Of a stretch of 62,689 nt of DNA, positions 51,200 to 59,332 are shown in pieces. The translations under genes were made by a program, and so were the position numbers. The DNA is from Anaeromassilibacillus stercoravium. GTDB lineage: Bacteria; Bacillota; Clostridia; Oscillospirales; Acutalibacteraceae. Each line of letters starts with the position of its first letter. Position 1 is the stretch's first letter. The stretch spans positions 1 through 62,689 of the forward strand of contig DWYE01000065.1 in assembly GCA_019118845.1 (NCBI GenBank), read 5' to 3'. The notes beneath the pieces were generated by a model that was given only the letters and a program-made list of their open reading frames with translations, was not told where the DNA came from and did not search any database.

Positions 51200-51913
51200 C
51201 TACATTTGGGCAGCCTGCCGTTTTTTCAGTTCCCGTTCGGCCTGCGGCATCCGCAGGTAAACAGGGGCCAAAGCCGCAGCAGTTAGGGTTTCTCCTCGCT
51301 CGAACAAGTCCTTTGCAACCTCTGCAACCCCCCAAGCGCGTTGGTACAAAAGGGGTTCCGGCGGCAATTTTGCGCCTAAAGCCTGCAATCGTTCTTTATT
51401 ATAGCACAATTTTGCGCCGTCACCAACCAGAAACAGCGATTTTCCTCTTTGCATCTCCTCTAACTCTGCAGCAAGATCCTCAATCGAAATCGCGCGGTCC
51501 TCTGTCAGACGCGTGAGCGTTCCTCTTTCTGCCAGGAACAGCGCGTTATATACCTGCCCACACCGGGCATCCATCACCGCACAAACCAACCCCTCCAGGT
51601 GCGCTAGGTTGCGCGCCATGGCCTCCAACGTGGAAACCCCTGCACAGGGCTTCCCTTGGGCCATGGCAAGTCCCTTGATGCTGGCCACGCCGATCCGGAC
51701 CCCGGTAAATGACCCGGGGCCCGCCGAAACAGCAAACAGGTCGATGCTTTCCAAGGGCACACGCGCACAGTCCAATACGCCGCCGATCATCGGCATTAAC
51801 GTCTGGCTATGGGTCAAGCGTGTATTGGTGAAAAACTCCCCCAGTAGGCTGCCATCCTCCCAAATTGCTGCGGAGGCAGCCCCTGCCGAGGAATCAATTG
51901 CAAGAATCCTCAA
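51200..51913 (-). CDS. tsaB: tRNA threonylcarbamoyladenosine synthesis protein TsaB
   Basis: TsaB is the scaffold partner of TsaD and TsaE for making t6A at position 37 of ANN-decoding tRNAs. The 237-residue product starts MRILAIDSSAGAASAAIW and has FAVSAGPGSFTGVRIGVA, the ASKHA-like fold signature. It overlaps tsaE by 4 nt (ATGA), so the two are coupled. tsaD is not in this window. Confidence 0.94.
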   Translation of the reverse strand: MRILAIDSSAGAASAAIWEDGSLLGEFFTNTRLTHSQTLMPMIGGVLDCARVPLESIDLFAVSAGPGSFTGVRIGVASIKGLAMAQGKPCAGVSTLEAMARNLAHLEGLVCAVMDARCGQVYNALFLAERGTLTRLTEDRAISIEDLAAELEEMQRGKSLFLVGDGAKLCYNKERLQALGAKLPPEPLLYQRAWGVAEVAKDLFERGETLTAAALAPVYLRMPQAERELKKRQAAQM

Positions 51914-52347
51914 AGAATCATCCCTTCCATGTTCAGTCCGTCGATCTGGAACACCCGCTCGTCTTCCGCCGCACCGCGCGAAATCGCAATGCGCACCGCG
52001 TTTTCCGGCAGGGCGTTTTCAATGTTTTCACTCCACTCAATCACCAACACGCCGCCGCATTCCAGATAGTCAAAAAAGCCGGTGGAATAGAGATCGTCCC
52101 AGCCGTCCACACGGAACATGTCAAAGTGATAGATGGGCAAGCGCCCATGGTATTCATGTACCAGCGCGAAGGTGGGGCTGGAAACGCCCGCCTCCACGCC
52201 GAGTCCCCGCGCCAGGCCGCGCGTCAGGGCGGTTTTTCCCATGCCCATGCCGCCAAACAGCGCCAGCACCTCTCCCCCGGAAAGCCGTTGGGCGATGGCC
52301 TCGCCCAGCTTCTCCGTTTCCTCTGGGGAATGGGTCGTATAGGTCAA
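51910..52347 (-). CDS. tsaE: tRNA threonylcarbamoyladenosine synthesis ATPase TsaE
   Basis: TsaE is the small ATPase that resets the TsaBD complex. The product of about 145 residues has Walker A FGGMGMGKTALTRGL, SSPTFALVHEY and VLVIEWSENIENALP. I place the start at the TTG at 52347, six nucleotides after GAGGTG. A longer ATG start at 52395 would overlap the end of fhs and put that site inside the gene. Confidence 0.92.
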   Translation of the reverse strand: MTYTTHSPEETEKLGEAIAQRLSGGEVLALFGGMGMGKTALTRGLARGLGVEAGVSSPTFALVHEYHGRLPIYHFDMFRVDGWDDLYSTGFFDYLECGGVLVIEWSENIENALPENAVRIAISRGAAEDERVFQIDGLNMEGMIL

Positions 52348-52357
52348 ATTTCTCACC

Positions 52358-54025
52358 TCAGAATAAACCAGATATTTTTCCGGATGCATCCACATCGATC
52401 CGCTCCGCCGCAGGACGCTTCGGCAGGCCGGGCATCGTCATGATGTCCCCCGCATAAGCGACCACGAAGCCCGCGCCGTTGGAGAGGCGCAGGTCCCGGA
52501 TGGTAATTTGGAACCCAGCCGGGCGGCCCAACAGCGCTGCGTTGTCCGAAAGCGAATACTGTGTCTTGGCGATGCAGACCGGCAGCGCATCGCCGCCGAG
52601 CGCTGCAATCTCCTTGAGCGCTTTCTCCGCCTGGGCTGTATAGGTAACCCCATCGGCGCCGTAGATTTCCTTTGCGATGGTTGCAATCTTTTCGCGCACG
52701 GGCAGATCGCCCGCATAAATGGGGTGGAAATCGGAGGGCTGCTCTGCGGCGGCGCACACCTTGCGCGCCAACTCCATGCCGCCCTCGCCGCCCTTGGCAA
52801 ACACCTCGCTGAGGGCAAAATCCGCGCCATTTTCCTTGCAATACTGCTCAATATATGCAAGTTCCGCATCCGTGTCCGAGTCAAAACGGTTGATCGCCAC
52901 GACCACGGGCACGCCGTACTTGCGCATGTTCTGGATATGCGCGCCCAGGTTGACGATCCCCTTCTTCAGGGCTTCCAGGTTTTCGTTCCCGGTCTCCGCC
53001 TTGGGGACCCCGCCGTTGTATTTGAGCGCACGGGCGGTGGCAACCACCACAACCGCGTTCGGGCGCAGCCCCGCCAAGCGGCATTTGATGTCAAAGAATT
53101 TCTCTGCGCCGAGGTCGGAACCAAACCCCGCCTCAGTGATGCAATAATCCGCCAGTTTCAACGCCAGGCGTGTCGCGCGCACGGAATTGCATCCATGGGC
53201 AATGTTCGCAAACGGACCGCCGTGCATAATCACCGGCGTTCCTTCCAGCGTCTGCACCAAATTGGGGTTGATCGCGTCGCGCAGCAGCGCCGCCATGGCG
53301 CCCTCCGCTTTCAAGTCCTTCGCATATACCGGTTCGCCGTCCAGATTATACGCCACCAAAATGTTCCCTAGGCGTTCCTTCAAATCCGAGCTGTCGGCAG
53401 CCAGGCAGAGGATCGCCATCACCTCGCTGGCCACCGTGATGATAAAGCCATCCTCGCGCGGGATTCCATTCATTTTTCCGCCGAGCCCCACCACCACGTT
53501 GCGCAGGGCGCGGTCGTTCATATCGAGGCAGCGTTTGATCAGCACACGGCGCTGGTCGATGCGCAGCTCGTTCCCCTGCTGCATGTGATTGTCGAGCATG
53601 GCGCACAGCAGGTTGTTTGCCGAAGTCAATGCGTGCATATCACCGGTAAAGTGGAGGTTGATATCCTCCATCGGCACCACCTGTGCATAACCGCCGCCGG
53701 CCGCGCCGCCCTTGACGCCGAACACCGGCCCGAGGGACGGCTCGCGCAGGGCGATGACCGCATTCTTCCCGATCTTTGCCATTGCTTCGCCCAGCCCCGC
53801 CGTTGTGGTGGTCTTTCCCTCTCCCGCAGGGGTCGGGTTGATCGCGGTCACCAGGATCAGCTTTCCATCCTTTCGATCCTTGAGGCGGTTGTAAAGCGAG
53901 TCGTTCAGCTTCGCCTTAAACCGGCCGTACGGTTCCAGCTCTTCTTCCCGGATCCCAAGGGAAGCGGCGATCTCTGTGATGGGTGTCATCTTGGTCTGTT
54001 GAGCAATTTCAATATCCGTCAGCAT
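52358..54025 (-). CDS. fhs: Formate-tetrahydrofolate ligase
   Basis: Fhs forms 10-formyl-tetrahydrofolate from formate, THF and ATP, supplying one-carbon units and forming part of the acetyl-CoA pathway in acetogens. The 555-residue product has the P-loop PTPAGEGKTTTTAGLGEAM, GGAAGGGYAQVVPMEDINLHFTGD, and VVVGLGGKMNGIPREDGFIITVASE. Start at the second ATG (54025), seven nucleotides after AAGGGAG. No other Wood-Ljungdahl genes are in the window, so acetogenesis cannot be claimed. Confidence 0.97.
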   Translation of the reverse strand: MLTDIEIAQQTKMTPITEIAASLGIREEELEPYGRFKAKLNDSLYNRLKDRKDGKLILVTAINPTPAGEGKTTTTAGLGEAMAKIGKNAVIALREPSLGPVFGVKGGAAGGGYAQVVPMEDINLHFTGDMHALTSANNLLCAMLDNHMQQGNELRIDQRRVLIKRCLDMNDRALRNVVVGLGGKMNGIPREDGFIITVASEVMAILCLAADSSDLKERLGNILVAYNLDGEPVYAKDLKAEGAMAALLRDAINPNLVQTLEGTPVIMHGGPFANIAHGCNSVRATRLALKLADYCITEAGFGSDLGAEKFFDIKCRLAGLRPNAVVVVATARALKYNGGVPKAETGNENLEALKKGIVNLGAHIQNMRKYGVPVVVAINRFDSDTDAELAYIEQYCKENGADFALSEVFAKGGEGGMELARKVCAAAEQPSDFHPIYAGDLPVREKIATIAKEIYGADGVTYTAQAEKALKEIAALGGDALPVCIAKTQYSLSDNAALLGRPAGFQITIRDLRLSNGAGFVVAYAGDIMTMPGLPKRPAAERIDVDASGKISGLF

Positions 54026-54094
54026 TCCCATTCTCCCTTCAAATGACGCGGTATCTTCCGTTCAACCGCGCCTCCAAATCATAGAATTATCAAA

Positions 54095-54103
54095 ATTATA
54101 CCA
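54095..54103 (-). promoter_or_regulatory. Extended -10 promoter element of fhs
   Basis: TGGTATAAT on the minus strand: a perfect TATAAT with the TGn extension, about 70 nt upstream of fhs. The -35 region (TTTTCT at 17 nt) is poor, as often with extended -10 promoters. No THF riboswitch pattern was recognised in the leader. Confidence 0.55.
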
Positions 54104-54147
54104 CAACCATGCAAGGGAGAAAAGGGATTCGCGAATTGTTTCGTGCG

Positions 54148-54176
54148 TCGACTTCTTTTTGGGATTATGTTATAAT
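54148..54176 (+). promoter_or_regulatory. Promoter of the SpoIIM-family gene
   Basis: TCGACT (54148-54153), 17-nt spacer, TATAAT (54171-54176) with TG at 54168-54169, an extended -10. The leader is about 80 nt and ends in AGGAGG before the ATG. It is a vegetative-type promoter, not a sporulation sigma pattern. Confidence 0.65.
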
Positions 54177-54265
54177 AAAACCTCGTACCGTCCGCGTAAG
54201 TTGCTGTTTCTTTTATTTTGGGTGGTACCTTCCCGTTCCAAACAACCAAAAGGAGGAGTTTTACG

Positions 54266-54886
54266 ATGTGGATCGTCAGACAATACCAGGAAACCGGGCG
54301 GTTTTTCCGGAAAAAGCTATTAAAGCTCTTTTTGATCCTGTGCATCTGCTTCGCCGGCCTTTGTGTGCTTTCCGGCATTTGGCTGGCCAGCGAAGAAGCG
54401 TTGTTAAACGAATTCGTCCAGCAAATCGCCGCTGGTTTTGAAGAAAAAGGACTTTTTGATGAAGGCGGTATCTCGTTCTTTACCCTCTTGCTCAACAATC
54501 TTTATGCAGCTGGGATCTCTATTTTAATCGGCTGCATTCCGTTTTTCTTTCTCACCATCCTCCCGCTTTTTTCCAACGCGGTGGTGTTGGGTGCGATGGG
54601 AGCACTTTACCAGACCACCGGCATCGGGATGGGGGCGTTTTTAATGGGGATCTTGCCGCACGGCATTTTGGAACTTCCGGCCCTTCTGGTTTCTTTTGCC
54701 CTTGGCCTATATTTATGCTGGTCGCTCTCCTACAAAATCTGCTTACAGCGGGAGCGCTCGTTCCGGCTAGCGCTCAAAGAGGTGGGGCGTGCCTATCTGC
54801 TGATCGTCGTGCCGCTTCTCCTGGCGGCGGCGGTGACCGAAACCTATGTGACCCCTGTACTGATGGGGCTATGTTTAGGCGCATAG
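54266..54886 (+). CDS. SpoIIM-family integral membrane protein
   Basis: A 206-residue protein with about five hydrophobic segments (LFLILCICFAGLCVLSGIWLA; FTLLLNNLYAAGISILIGCIPFFFL and onward; GILELPALLVSFALGLYLCW; LLIVVPLLLAAAVTETYVTP). The N-NLYAA and LPHGILELPA motifs are those of the SpoIIM/DUF95 family. True SpoIIM works with SpoIID and SpoIIP in peptidoglycan remodelling at engulfment. This copy has a vegetative-type promoter and sits beside a two-component system, so it may be a paralogue rather than the sporulation protein. Start at ATG 54266 behind AGGAGG. Confidence 0.8.
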   Translation: MWIVRQYQETGRFFRKKLLKLFLILCICFAGLCVLSGIWLASEEALLNEFVQQIAAGFEEKGLFDEGGISFFTLLLNNLYAAGISILIGCIPFFFLTILPLFSNAVVLGAMGALYQTTGIGMGAFLMGILPHGILELPALLVSFALGLYLCWSLSYKICLQRERSFRLALKEVGRAYLLIVVPLLLAAAVTETYVTPVLMGLCLGA

Positions 54887-55008
54887 GAAAGTATTTTCGA
54901 AATGGTTATCCGTAAGATTTCTTTAAGAAATCCATTTCGTTTTTTGTAAGGATTCTCCCTTATCATGATAGACACGGAACATACTTTGGGTGAAAAGGAT
55001 CTGAGATT

Positions 55009-55710
55009 ATGAATGAAGGCAGTATTTTGGTTGTGGACGACGATCGGGAAATTGTCCGCTCCATCGCCATCCACCTGGAAAAAGAAGGATATTCGGTGCT
55101 ATGTGCATACAACGGCTTGGAAGCGCTGGACATGGTGATGAGCCAGCCGGTCTGTCTGATTATCATCGACGTGATGATGCCCAAAATGGACGGCCTGTCC
55201 GCCATCATGAAGATTCGTGAAAAGCGCAACCTGCCCATCATCGTACTCTCCGCCAAAAGTGAAGATACCGATAAAATTTTGGGGTTGTCCATGGGCGCGG
55301 ACGATTATGTGACGAAGCCGTTCAACCCTATGGAATTGGTCGCACGCGTGCGTTCCCAGCTCCGGCGCTATACCAGCTTAGGGGACATCCATGCACAGCA
55401 GGGCAATCACGTGATTGTAAACGGGCGCCTGAGCTACAACACCGAGGAGCATATCCTCACCGCGGACGGCGAGCCGGTCAAGCTGACCGCCACCGAAACT
55501 AAGATCATCGACTTGTTTATGCGCAATCTCGGCCGAATCTTCCCCGCGGAGGAAATCTACCGCCGCGTTTGGAACGAACCTGCTTTTTCTGCCGAAAACA
55601 CGGTGATGGTTCATATCCGGCGCATCCGCGAAAAGATCGAACTCAACCCGAAGGAACCCGAATATCTAAAGGTGGTATGGGGAATTGGATACAAAATTGA
55701 AAAAAAGTAA
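55009..55710 (+). CDS. OmpR/VanR-type response regulator
   Basis: A 233-residue regulator with a receiver domain (1-120; acidic pocket VVDDD, phosphoacceptor Asp54 in IIIDVMMPKMDG, Lys in TKPFNP) and a C-terminal winged-helix DNA-binding domain (about 135-230; LTATETKIIDLFMRN, then NTVMVHIRRIREKIE). It resembles VanR-like regulators of cell-wall responses. Its end overlaps the histidine kinase start by 26 nt. Direct targets are not visible; the flanking envelope genes are candidates. Confidence 0.93.
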   Translation: MNEGSILVVDDDREIVRSIAIHLEKEGYSVLCAYNGLEALDMVMSQPVCLIIIDVMMPKMDGLSAIMKIREKRNLPIIVLSAKSEDTDKILGLSMGADDYVTKPFNPMELVARVRSQLRRYTSLGDIHAQQGNHVIVNGRLSYNTEEHILTADGEPVKLTATETKIIDLFMRNLGRIFPAEEIYRRVWNEPAFSAENTVMVHIRRIREKIELNPKEPEYLKVVWGIGYKIEKK

Positions 55711-57778
55711 AGCAATCGTCAGCCTCATCAGTTTTTTCCTCAGTATGGGGATCTTGATCGCCACCGCCATATTCGGCATCTCTTTTCTGATGAACTATGA
55801 TTATGCCATGCAGCAAATTAGCGATCTCAAACAAGAGGATTATCAGAATACCAATGCATTCCGGGCCGAACTTTCCCAGATGCTCAACCATATCCTGCAC
55901 GTTATGGATACGCTGTCCTCTTCCGACACCGCCGCAGAGACGGAGCTGCAGGATTCCGTCTATTCCGATTCCGATGGAAACCGCTACTACTATTTTTCCG
56001 ATGCCGACGATCCATTCGGCCTGAACGCGGATACAGCGCGGAACCTGCTATATCAAATCGGAACAGCTTCCAATCGAACCGCCTATTCTAACGACACGGA
56101 GCACGAGAACCTCTATGAAGGCGATCTGCCGGAGGGATACAATTTCCGATTGATTTTCGACGGTAAAACCGTCTCCATCGAAAAGGACGGGGGCGCCGTC
56201 GATGTCTACGGGGACGGTTTTTACCGCAGCGACTCCGGCATGTGGAATGTGCCCGGATACGAAAACATGGCGGCCAACCCGGATTACGAGAATTTCCGCG
56301 TCTGCCTGGTCGCGCGCCAAATCCCTGTGGAGCCGGTGGACGGTTCCAGCGCGCTTTACGACATTCCCCAGCAGGGAAGGGAAACGCTTTTGTTCCTGCG
56401 CATCTGGTCTTGCATCATTGCTTTCTCTGCTATCCTGTTGGTTTTGGCGTTCCTTTGGCGAAAAGAGCGTCGGGAGCTGAGCCGCCGGATTGCCGCGCAC
56501 ACGGCCAACCTCTATTTCGAATGGAAGCTGGCGTTCGCCATCCTTGTGTTGTTCCTCACTACGGGGTTTGTCAGCGGTAGCATCCCGGGCAACGTGGTCT
56601 GTTTCCTGCTCTCCCTGCCCGGCTATTATCTGATTGCCATCGATCTACGCTATAACCGCGGGAGTTGGAGGCGCAATGTCATCAGCACCATGTTGCGTCG
56701 CCGGGCCGAGTACCGAAAAACGTTCGAGCAAAAGCTGCCCCTGGAACGCCGCCTGCTCGAACGCTGGGACGATTTTATCAAGTGTGAGGCGATCACGTTC
56801 AGCGTAGGATTGGTCCTCAGCATTTTTACGGTAGGGCTGCTGGCTCCGGTCACCATTGCACTCATGGTATATTTTGCATATCGTTATGGGAAGCTGCACC
56901 GCCAACTGGCGCAGGACCTTGGCCGCCTGACCACACAGATCACCTCTGTTCAGCAAGGCAAAAATACCGCATCCTTGCTGCTCCCGCAGGATTCCGATCT
57001 GCGGGAGGCCGCCCATGCCCTAAACGATATTGAGCACGGCGTAAACACCGCTGTGGAGGAACGTGTAAAGAGCGAGCGCATGAAGGTGGAGCTCATCACC
57101 AACGTTTCCCATGACATTAAGACGCCGCTTACCTCTATTATCAGCTACGTAGATCTGTTGAAACAGGAGGAGACGCTTCCCGACCATGTAAAGGATTACA
57201 TCAAAGTTCTGGACGAAAAATCCCTCCGCCTGAAAAATATGATCCAGGATATTTTCGACGTCAGCAAGGCGGCCAGCGGCAACATGGAACTCCAAATGGA
57301 GCCGTTGGACCTTGGCAAGCTGGTGCGTCAAACGCTGGCCGATATGGACGAAGCGGTCCAGGCTTCCCAGCTCCTGTTCCGGGTGGATATTCCCGACCAA
57401 CCGGTGACGATCACCGCGGACGGCGGGCGCCTCTACCGCGTATTTCAAAACCTGATTTCCAACGCACTGCGCTATTCGTTGGAAGGGACGCGGGTCTTCG
57501 TCTCCCTCACCGAGGCGGACGGCTTCGCCTGCGTCGCATTGAAAAACATCTCCCGGTATGAACTCGATCCCAATGTGGATATTACAGAGCGCTTCGTGCG
57601 AGGGGACGCCGCCCGTACGACCGCAGGCAGCGGGCTGGGCCTCTCGATTGCCAAGAGCTTTACCGAAGCCTGCGGAGGGGAGTTTTCCATCCAAATCGAC
57701 GCGGACCTTTTCACCGCACGAGTGACGTTTCCCCTCACGCCTCCCTCTATCACATTACAAAAGCCATCCGAAGCCTAA
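55685..57778 (+). CDS. Sensor histidine kinase, VanS-like, with several membrane segments
   Basis: A 697-residue kinase. Residues about 11-36 are the first membrane helix, 37-235 an extracytoplasmic sensor region, 238-258, 279-297, 303-319 and 370-400 further membrane segments. The phosphoacceptor is His476 in NVSHDIKTPLTS; the ATPase domain has the N-box NLISNALRYSLEG and glycine box GSGLGLSIAKSF. The C-terminal half is close to VanS. The additional membrane segments between sensor and kinase are more than usual. Start is a TTG; another TTG four codons later is also possible. Confidence 0.9.
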   Translation: MDTKLKKSKAIVSLISFFLSMGILIATAIFGISFLMNYDYAMQQISDLKQEDYQNTNAFRAELSQMLNHILHVMDTLSSSDTAAETELQDSVYSDSDGNRYYYFSDADDPFGLNADTARNLLYQIGTASNRTAYSNDTEHENLYEGDLPEGYNFRLIFDGKTVSIEKDGGAVDVYGDGFYRSDSGMWNVPGYENMAANPDYENFRVCLVARQIPVEPVDGSSALYDIPQQGRETLLFLRIWSCIIAFSAILLVLAFLWRKERRELSRRIAAHTANLYFEWKLAFAILVLFLTTGFVSGSIPGNVVCFLLSLPGYYLIAIDLRYNRGSWRRNVISTMLRRRAEYRKTFEQKLPLERRLLERWDDFIKCEAITFSVGLVLSIFTVGLLAPVTIALMVYFAYRYGKLHRQLAQDLGRLTTQITSVQQGKNTASLLLPQDSDLREAAHALNDIEHGVNTAVEERVKSERMKVELITNVSHDIKTPLTSIISYVDLLKQEETLPDHVKDYIKVLDEKSLRLKNMIQDIFDVSKAASGNMELQMEPLDLGKLVRQTLADMDEAVQASQLLFRVDIPDQPVTITADGGRLYRVFQNLISNALRYSLEGTRVFVSLTEADGFACVALKNISRYELDPNVDITERFVRGDAARTTAGSGLGLSIAKSFTEACGGEFSIQIDADLFTARVTFPLTPPSITLQKPSEA

Positions 57779-57839
57779 CCCAATCGGTTTTGGACGATCG
57801 TTTGCTGCATACGATGGATTTTCTGTAACGATTTGTTTA

Positions 57840-57868
57840 TTGTGGATTCAAAAATGCTATGCTATAAT
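57840..57868 (+). promoter_or_regulatory. Promoter of the SEDS gene, overlapping a terminator
   Basis: TTGTGG (57840-57845), 17-nt spacer, TATAAT (57863-57868) preceded by TG (57860-57861), an extended -10. The -10 element lies in the loop of the hairpin at 57851-57884 that ends the upstream kinase operon, so one sequence serves two purposes. Confidence 0.6.
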
Positions 57869-57884
57869 AAACGCATAGCATTTT
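57851..57884 (+). terminator. Terminator of the two-component operon
   Basis: A perfect 12-bp stem (57851-57862 with 57873-57884, 10-nt loop) runs into TTTATTTG. It begins 72 nt past the kinase stop codon. Confidence 0.7.
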
Positions 57885-57907
57885 TATTTGCCGACTGCCA
57901 GAAGGAT

Positions 57908-57924
57908 TCGCGGCTATGCCGCGA
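57908..57924 (+). promoter_or_regulatory. Leader hairpin upstream of the SEDS gene
   Basis: A perfect 7-bp GC-rich stem with a 3-nt loop (57908-57914 with 57918-57924), followed by TTTCTTTAT. It is about 70 nt before the SEDS start, downstream of the proposed promoter. It could be a weak attenuator or a second terminator for the kinase operon. Confidence 0.45.
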
Positions 57925-57992
57925 TTTCTTTATATACGGGCCTCGCAGCTATGTACACGGGGCTATAGAGACATAATATAAGGGGTACACAA

Positions 57993-59150
57993 ATGGAACG
58001 ATTGGGAAAATCCTTTTTGGATTATTTTAAGCGGGCGGACAAGTTCCTTTGGCTGGTGATGCTCGCAATTTCTGCATATAGCTTATTGCTTTTGAAAACC
58101 GTCCCTTCCCCTGCGGGAAGGCGTTCGTACTTCGCCACCCAGCTGATTGCCATTCTGATCGGCTATATCGGCGCCTGGTTGATTACCCTCATCGATTACC
58201 GGGATTTATCAAACCTATGGTATATCATCGCGGGCTTCTGTATTTTCCTGCTGATCTATACGCACTTTTTCGGCATCGCGGTGCAAAATTCTGGCGGCAT
58301 CAATGCACGCGCCTGGATCAGCATCCCCGGATTGGGGACCTTTCAGCCGTCCGAGCTGGTGAAAATCGGGTTTATCCTCACCTTTTCCAAGCATTTATCC
58401 GTATTAAAGGACCGCGGTTTATTGGAGCGCCCATTGCATGTAGTTCTCCTGGGCTTCCACGCTTTGATTCCGGTCGCGGTGATGTTCCAGCTGCAGGGAG
58501 ACGCCGGTTCCGCCGCCATCTTTTTCTGCATGTTCCTGGCGATGAGCTTCGGGGCTGGCGTGCAGCTCCGCTATTTCATCGGGCTGTTTGCCGCCATCGG
58601 CGTGGCCTTTCCATTCGTCTGGAGATACCTGTTGGACGACTACCAGCGGGACCGCTTCACGATCTTCCTGCATCCGGAGAGCGACCCCACGGGCAAGGGC
58701 TTACAGCAGTTGCAGGGAAAAATTTCGATCGGCAGCGGGCAGTTGTGGGGCCGTGGCCTCTTCTCGCCGGATTCGCGCGTACAAAAGGGCAGCGTCCCTG
58801 TCCAACAGAGCGACTATATCTTCTCCGTGGCAGGCGAACAGCTTGGTTTTATCGGCTGCATGCTGATTATCGTACTGCTCTTTCTGTTGCTGGTGCGCAC
58901 GATCCACATCGCGCGCCATGCCACGGAACCGCTCGGCAGCAGCATCTGCTATGGATTCTTTGGGATGATCGCTTCCCAGATGGCGTTTAATTTGGGCATG
59001 TGCCTCAATCTTTTCCCCGTGATGGGCGTCACCCTCCCCTTTTTCAGCGCAGGCGGTTCTTCCGCCGCATGCCTCTACTTTGGATTTGGCTTGGTGCAAT
59101 GTGTCGCCATGCATAAGATCAATATGGACATTGTAAAGATCCACACATAA
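57993..59150 (+). CDS. SEDS-family peptidoglycan polymerase (FtsW/RodA/SpoVE type)
   Basis: A 385-residue integral membrane protein with about ten hydrophobic helices. SEDS proteins polymerise lipid II into glycan strands with a partner class B penicillin-binding protein. Key segments are GINARAWISIPGLGTFQPSELVKI, the QGDAGSAA loop, and SDYIFSVAGEQLGFIG, whose Asp274 matches the catalytic aspartate of RodA and FtsW; the C-terminal VMGVTLPFFSAGGSS is the family signature. Which member (FtsW, RodA or SpoVE) cannot be fixed without comparison. No PBP gene is beside it. Start at ATG behind AAGGGG. Confidence 0.92.
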   Translation: MERLGKSFLDYFKRADKFLWLVMLAISAYSLLLLKTVPSPAGRRSYFATQLIAILIGYIGAWLITLIDYRDLSNLWYIIAGFCIFLLIYTHFFGIAVQNSGGINARAWISIPGLGTFQPSELVKIGFILTFSKHLSVLKDRGLLERPLHVVLLGFHALIPVAVMFQLQGDAGSAAIFFCMFLAMSFGAGVQLRYFIGLFAAIGVAFPFVWRYLLDDYQRDRFTIFLHPESDPTGKGLQQLQGKISIGSGQLWGRGLFSPDSRVQKGSVPVQQSDYIFSVAGEQLGFIGCMLIIVLLFLLLVRTIHIARHATEPLGSSICYGFFGMIASQMAFNLGMCLNLFPVMGVTLPFFSAGGSSAACLYFGFGLVQCVAMHKINMDIVKIHT

Positions 59151-59205
59151 CAATCGATCCAACGATACAAATCGAATTTACACCCGCACGATCCCCTATA
59201 ACAAA

Positions 59206-59247
59206 CAGAATCCCTGGTCCGGATATTGGACCAGGGATTCTGTTTTT
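59206..59247 (+). terminator. Terminator after the SEDS gene
   Basis: A perfect 15-bp hairpin (59206-59220 with 59228-59242, 7-nt loop) followed by TTTTT. It is 55 nt past the SEDS stop, and on the minus strand 90 nt past the end of the surface protein, so it may stop both. Confidence 0.88.
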
Positions 59248-59332
59248 ATGCCCGGCTATTTGAAAGGATCGCCGTTAGAGCAAGGAAATTAAACCATCAA
59301 AAGCACTTGTGGGAGTACCTGTATGCTGCGCT

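Noticed and set aside
54026..54265. Tetrahydrofolate riboswitch upstream of fhs
   Set aside because: The leader is short and I could not find the conserved THF-aptamer core; only an extended -10 promoter is evident.
54916..54932. Terminator between the SpoIIM-family gene and the response regulator
   Set aside because: The stem is only 6 bp of A/T-rich sequence; the nearby T run is separated from it, so it is too weak to list.
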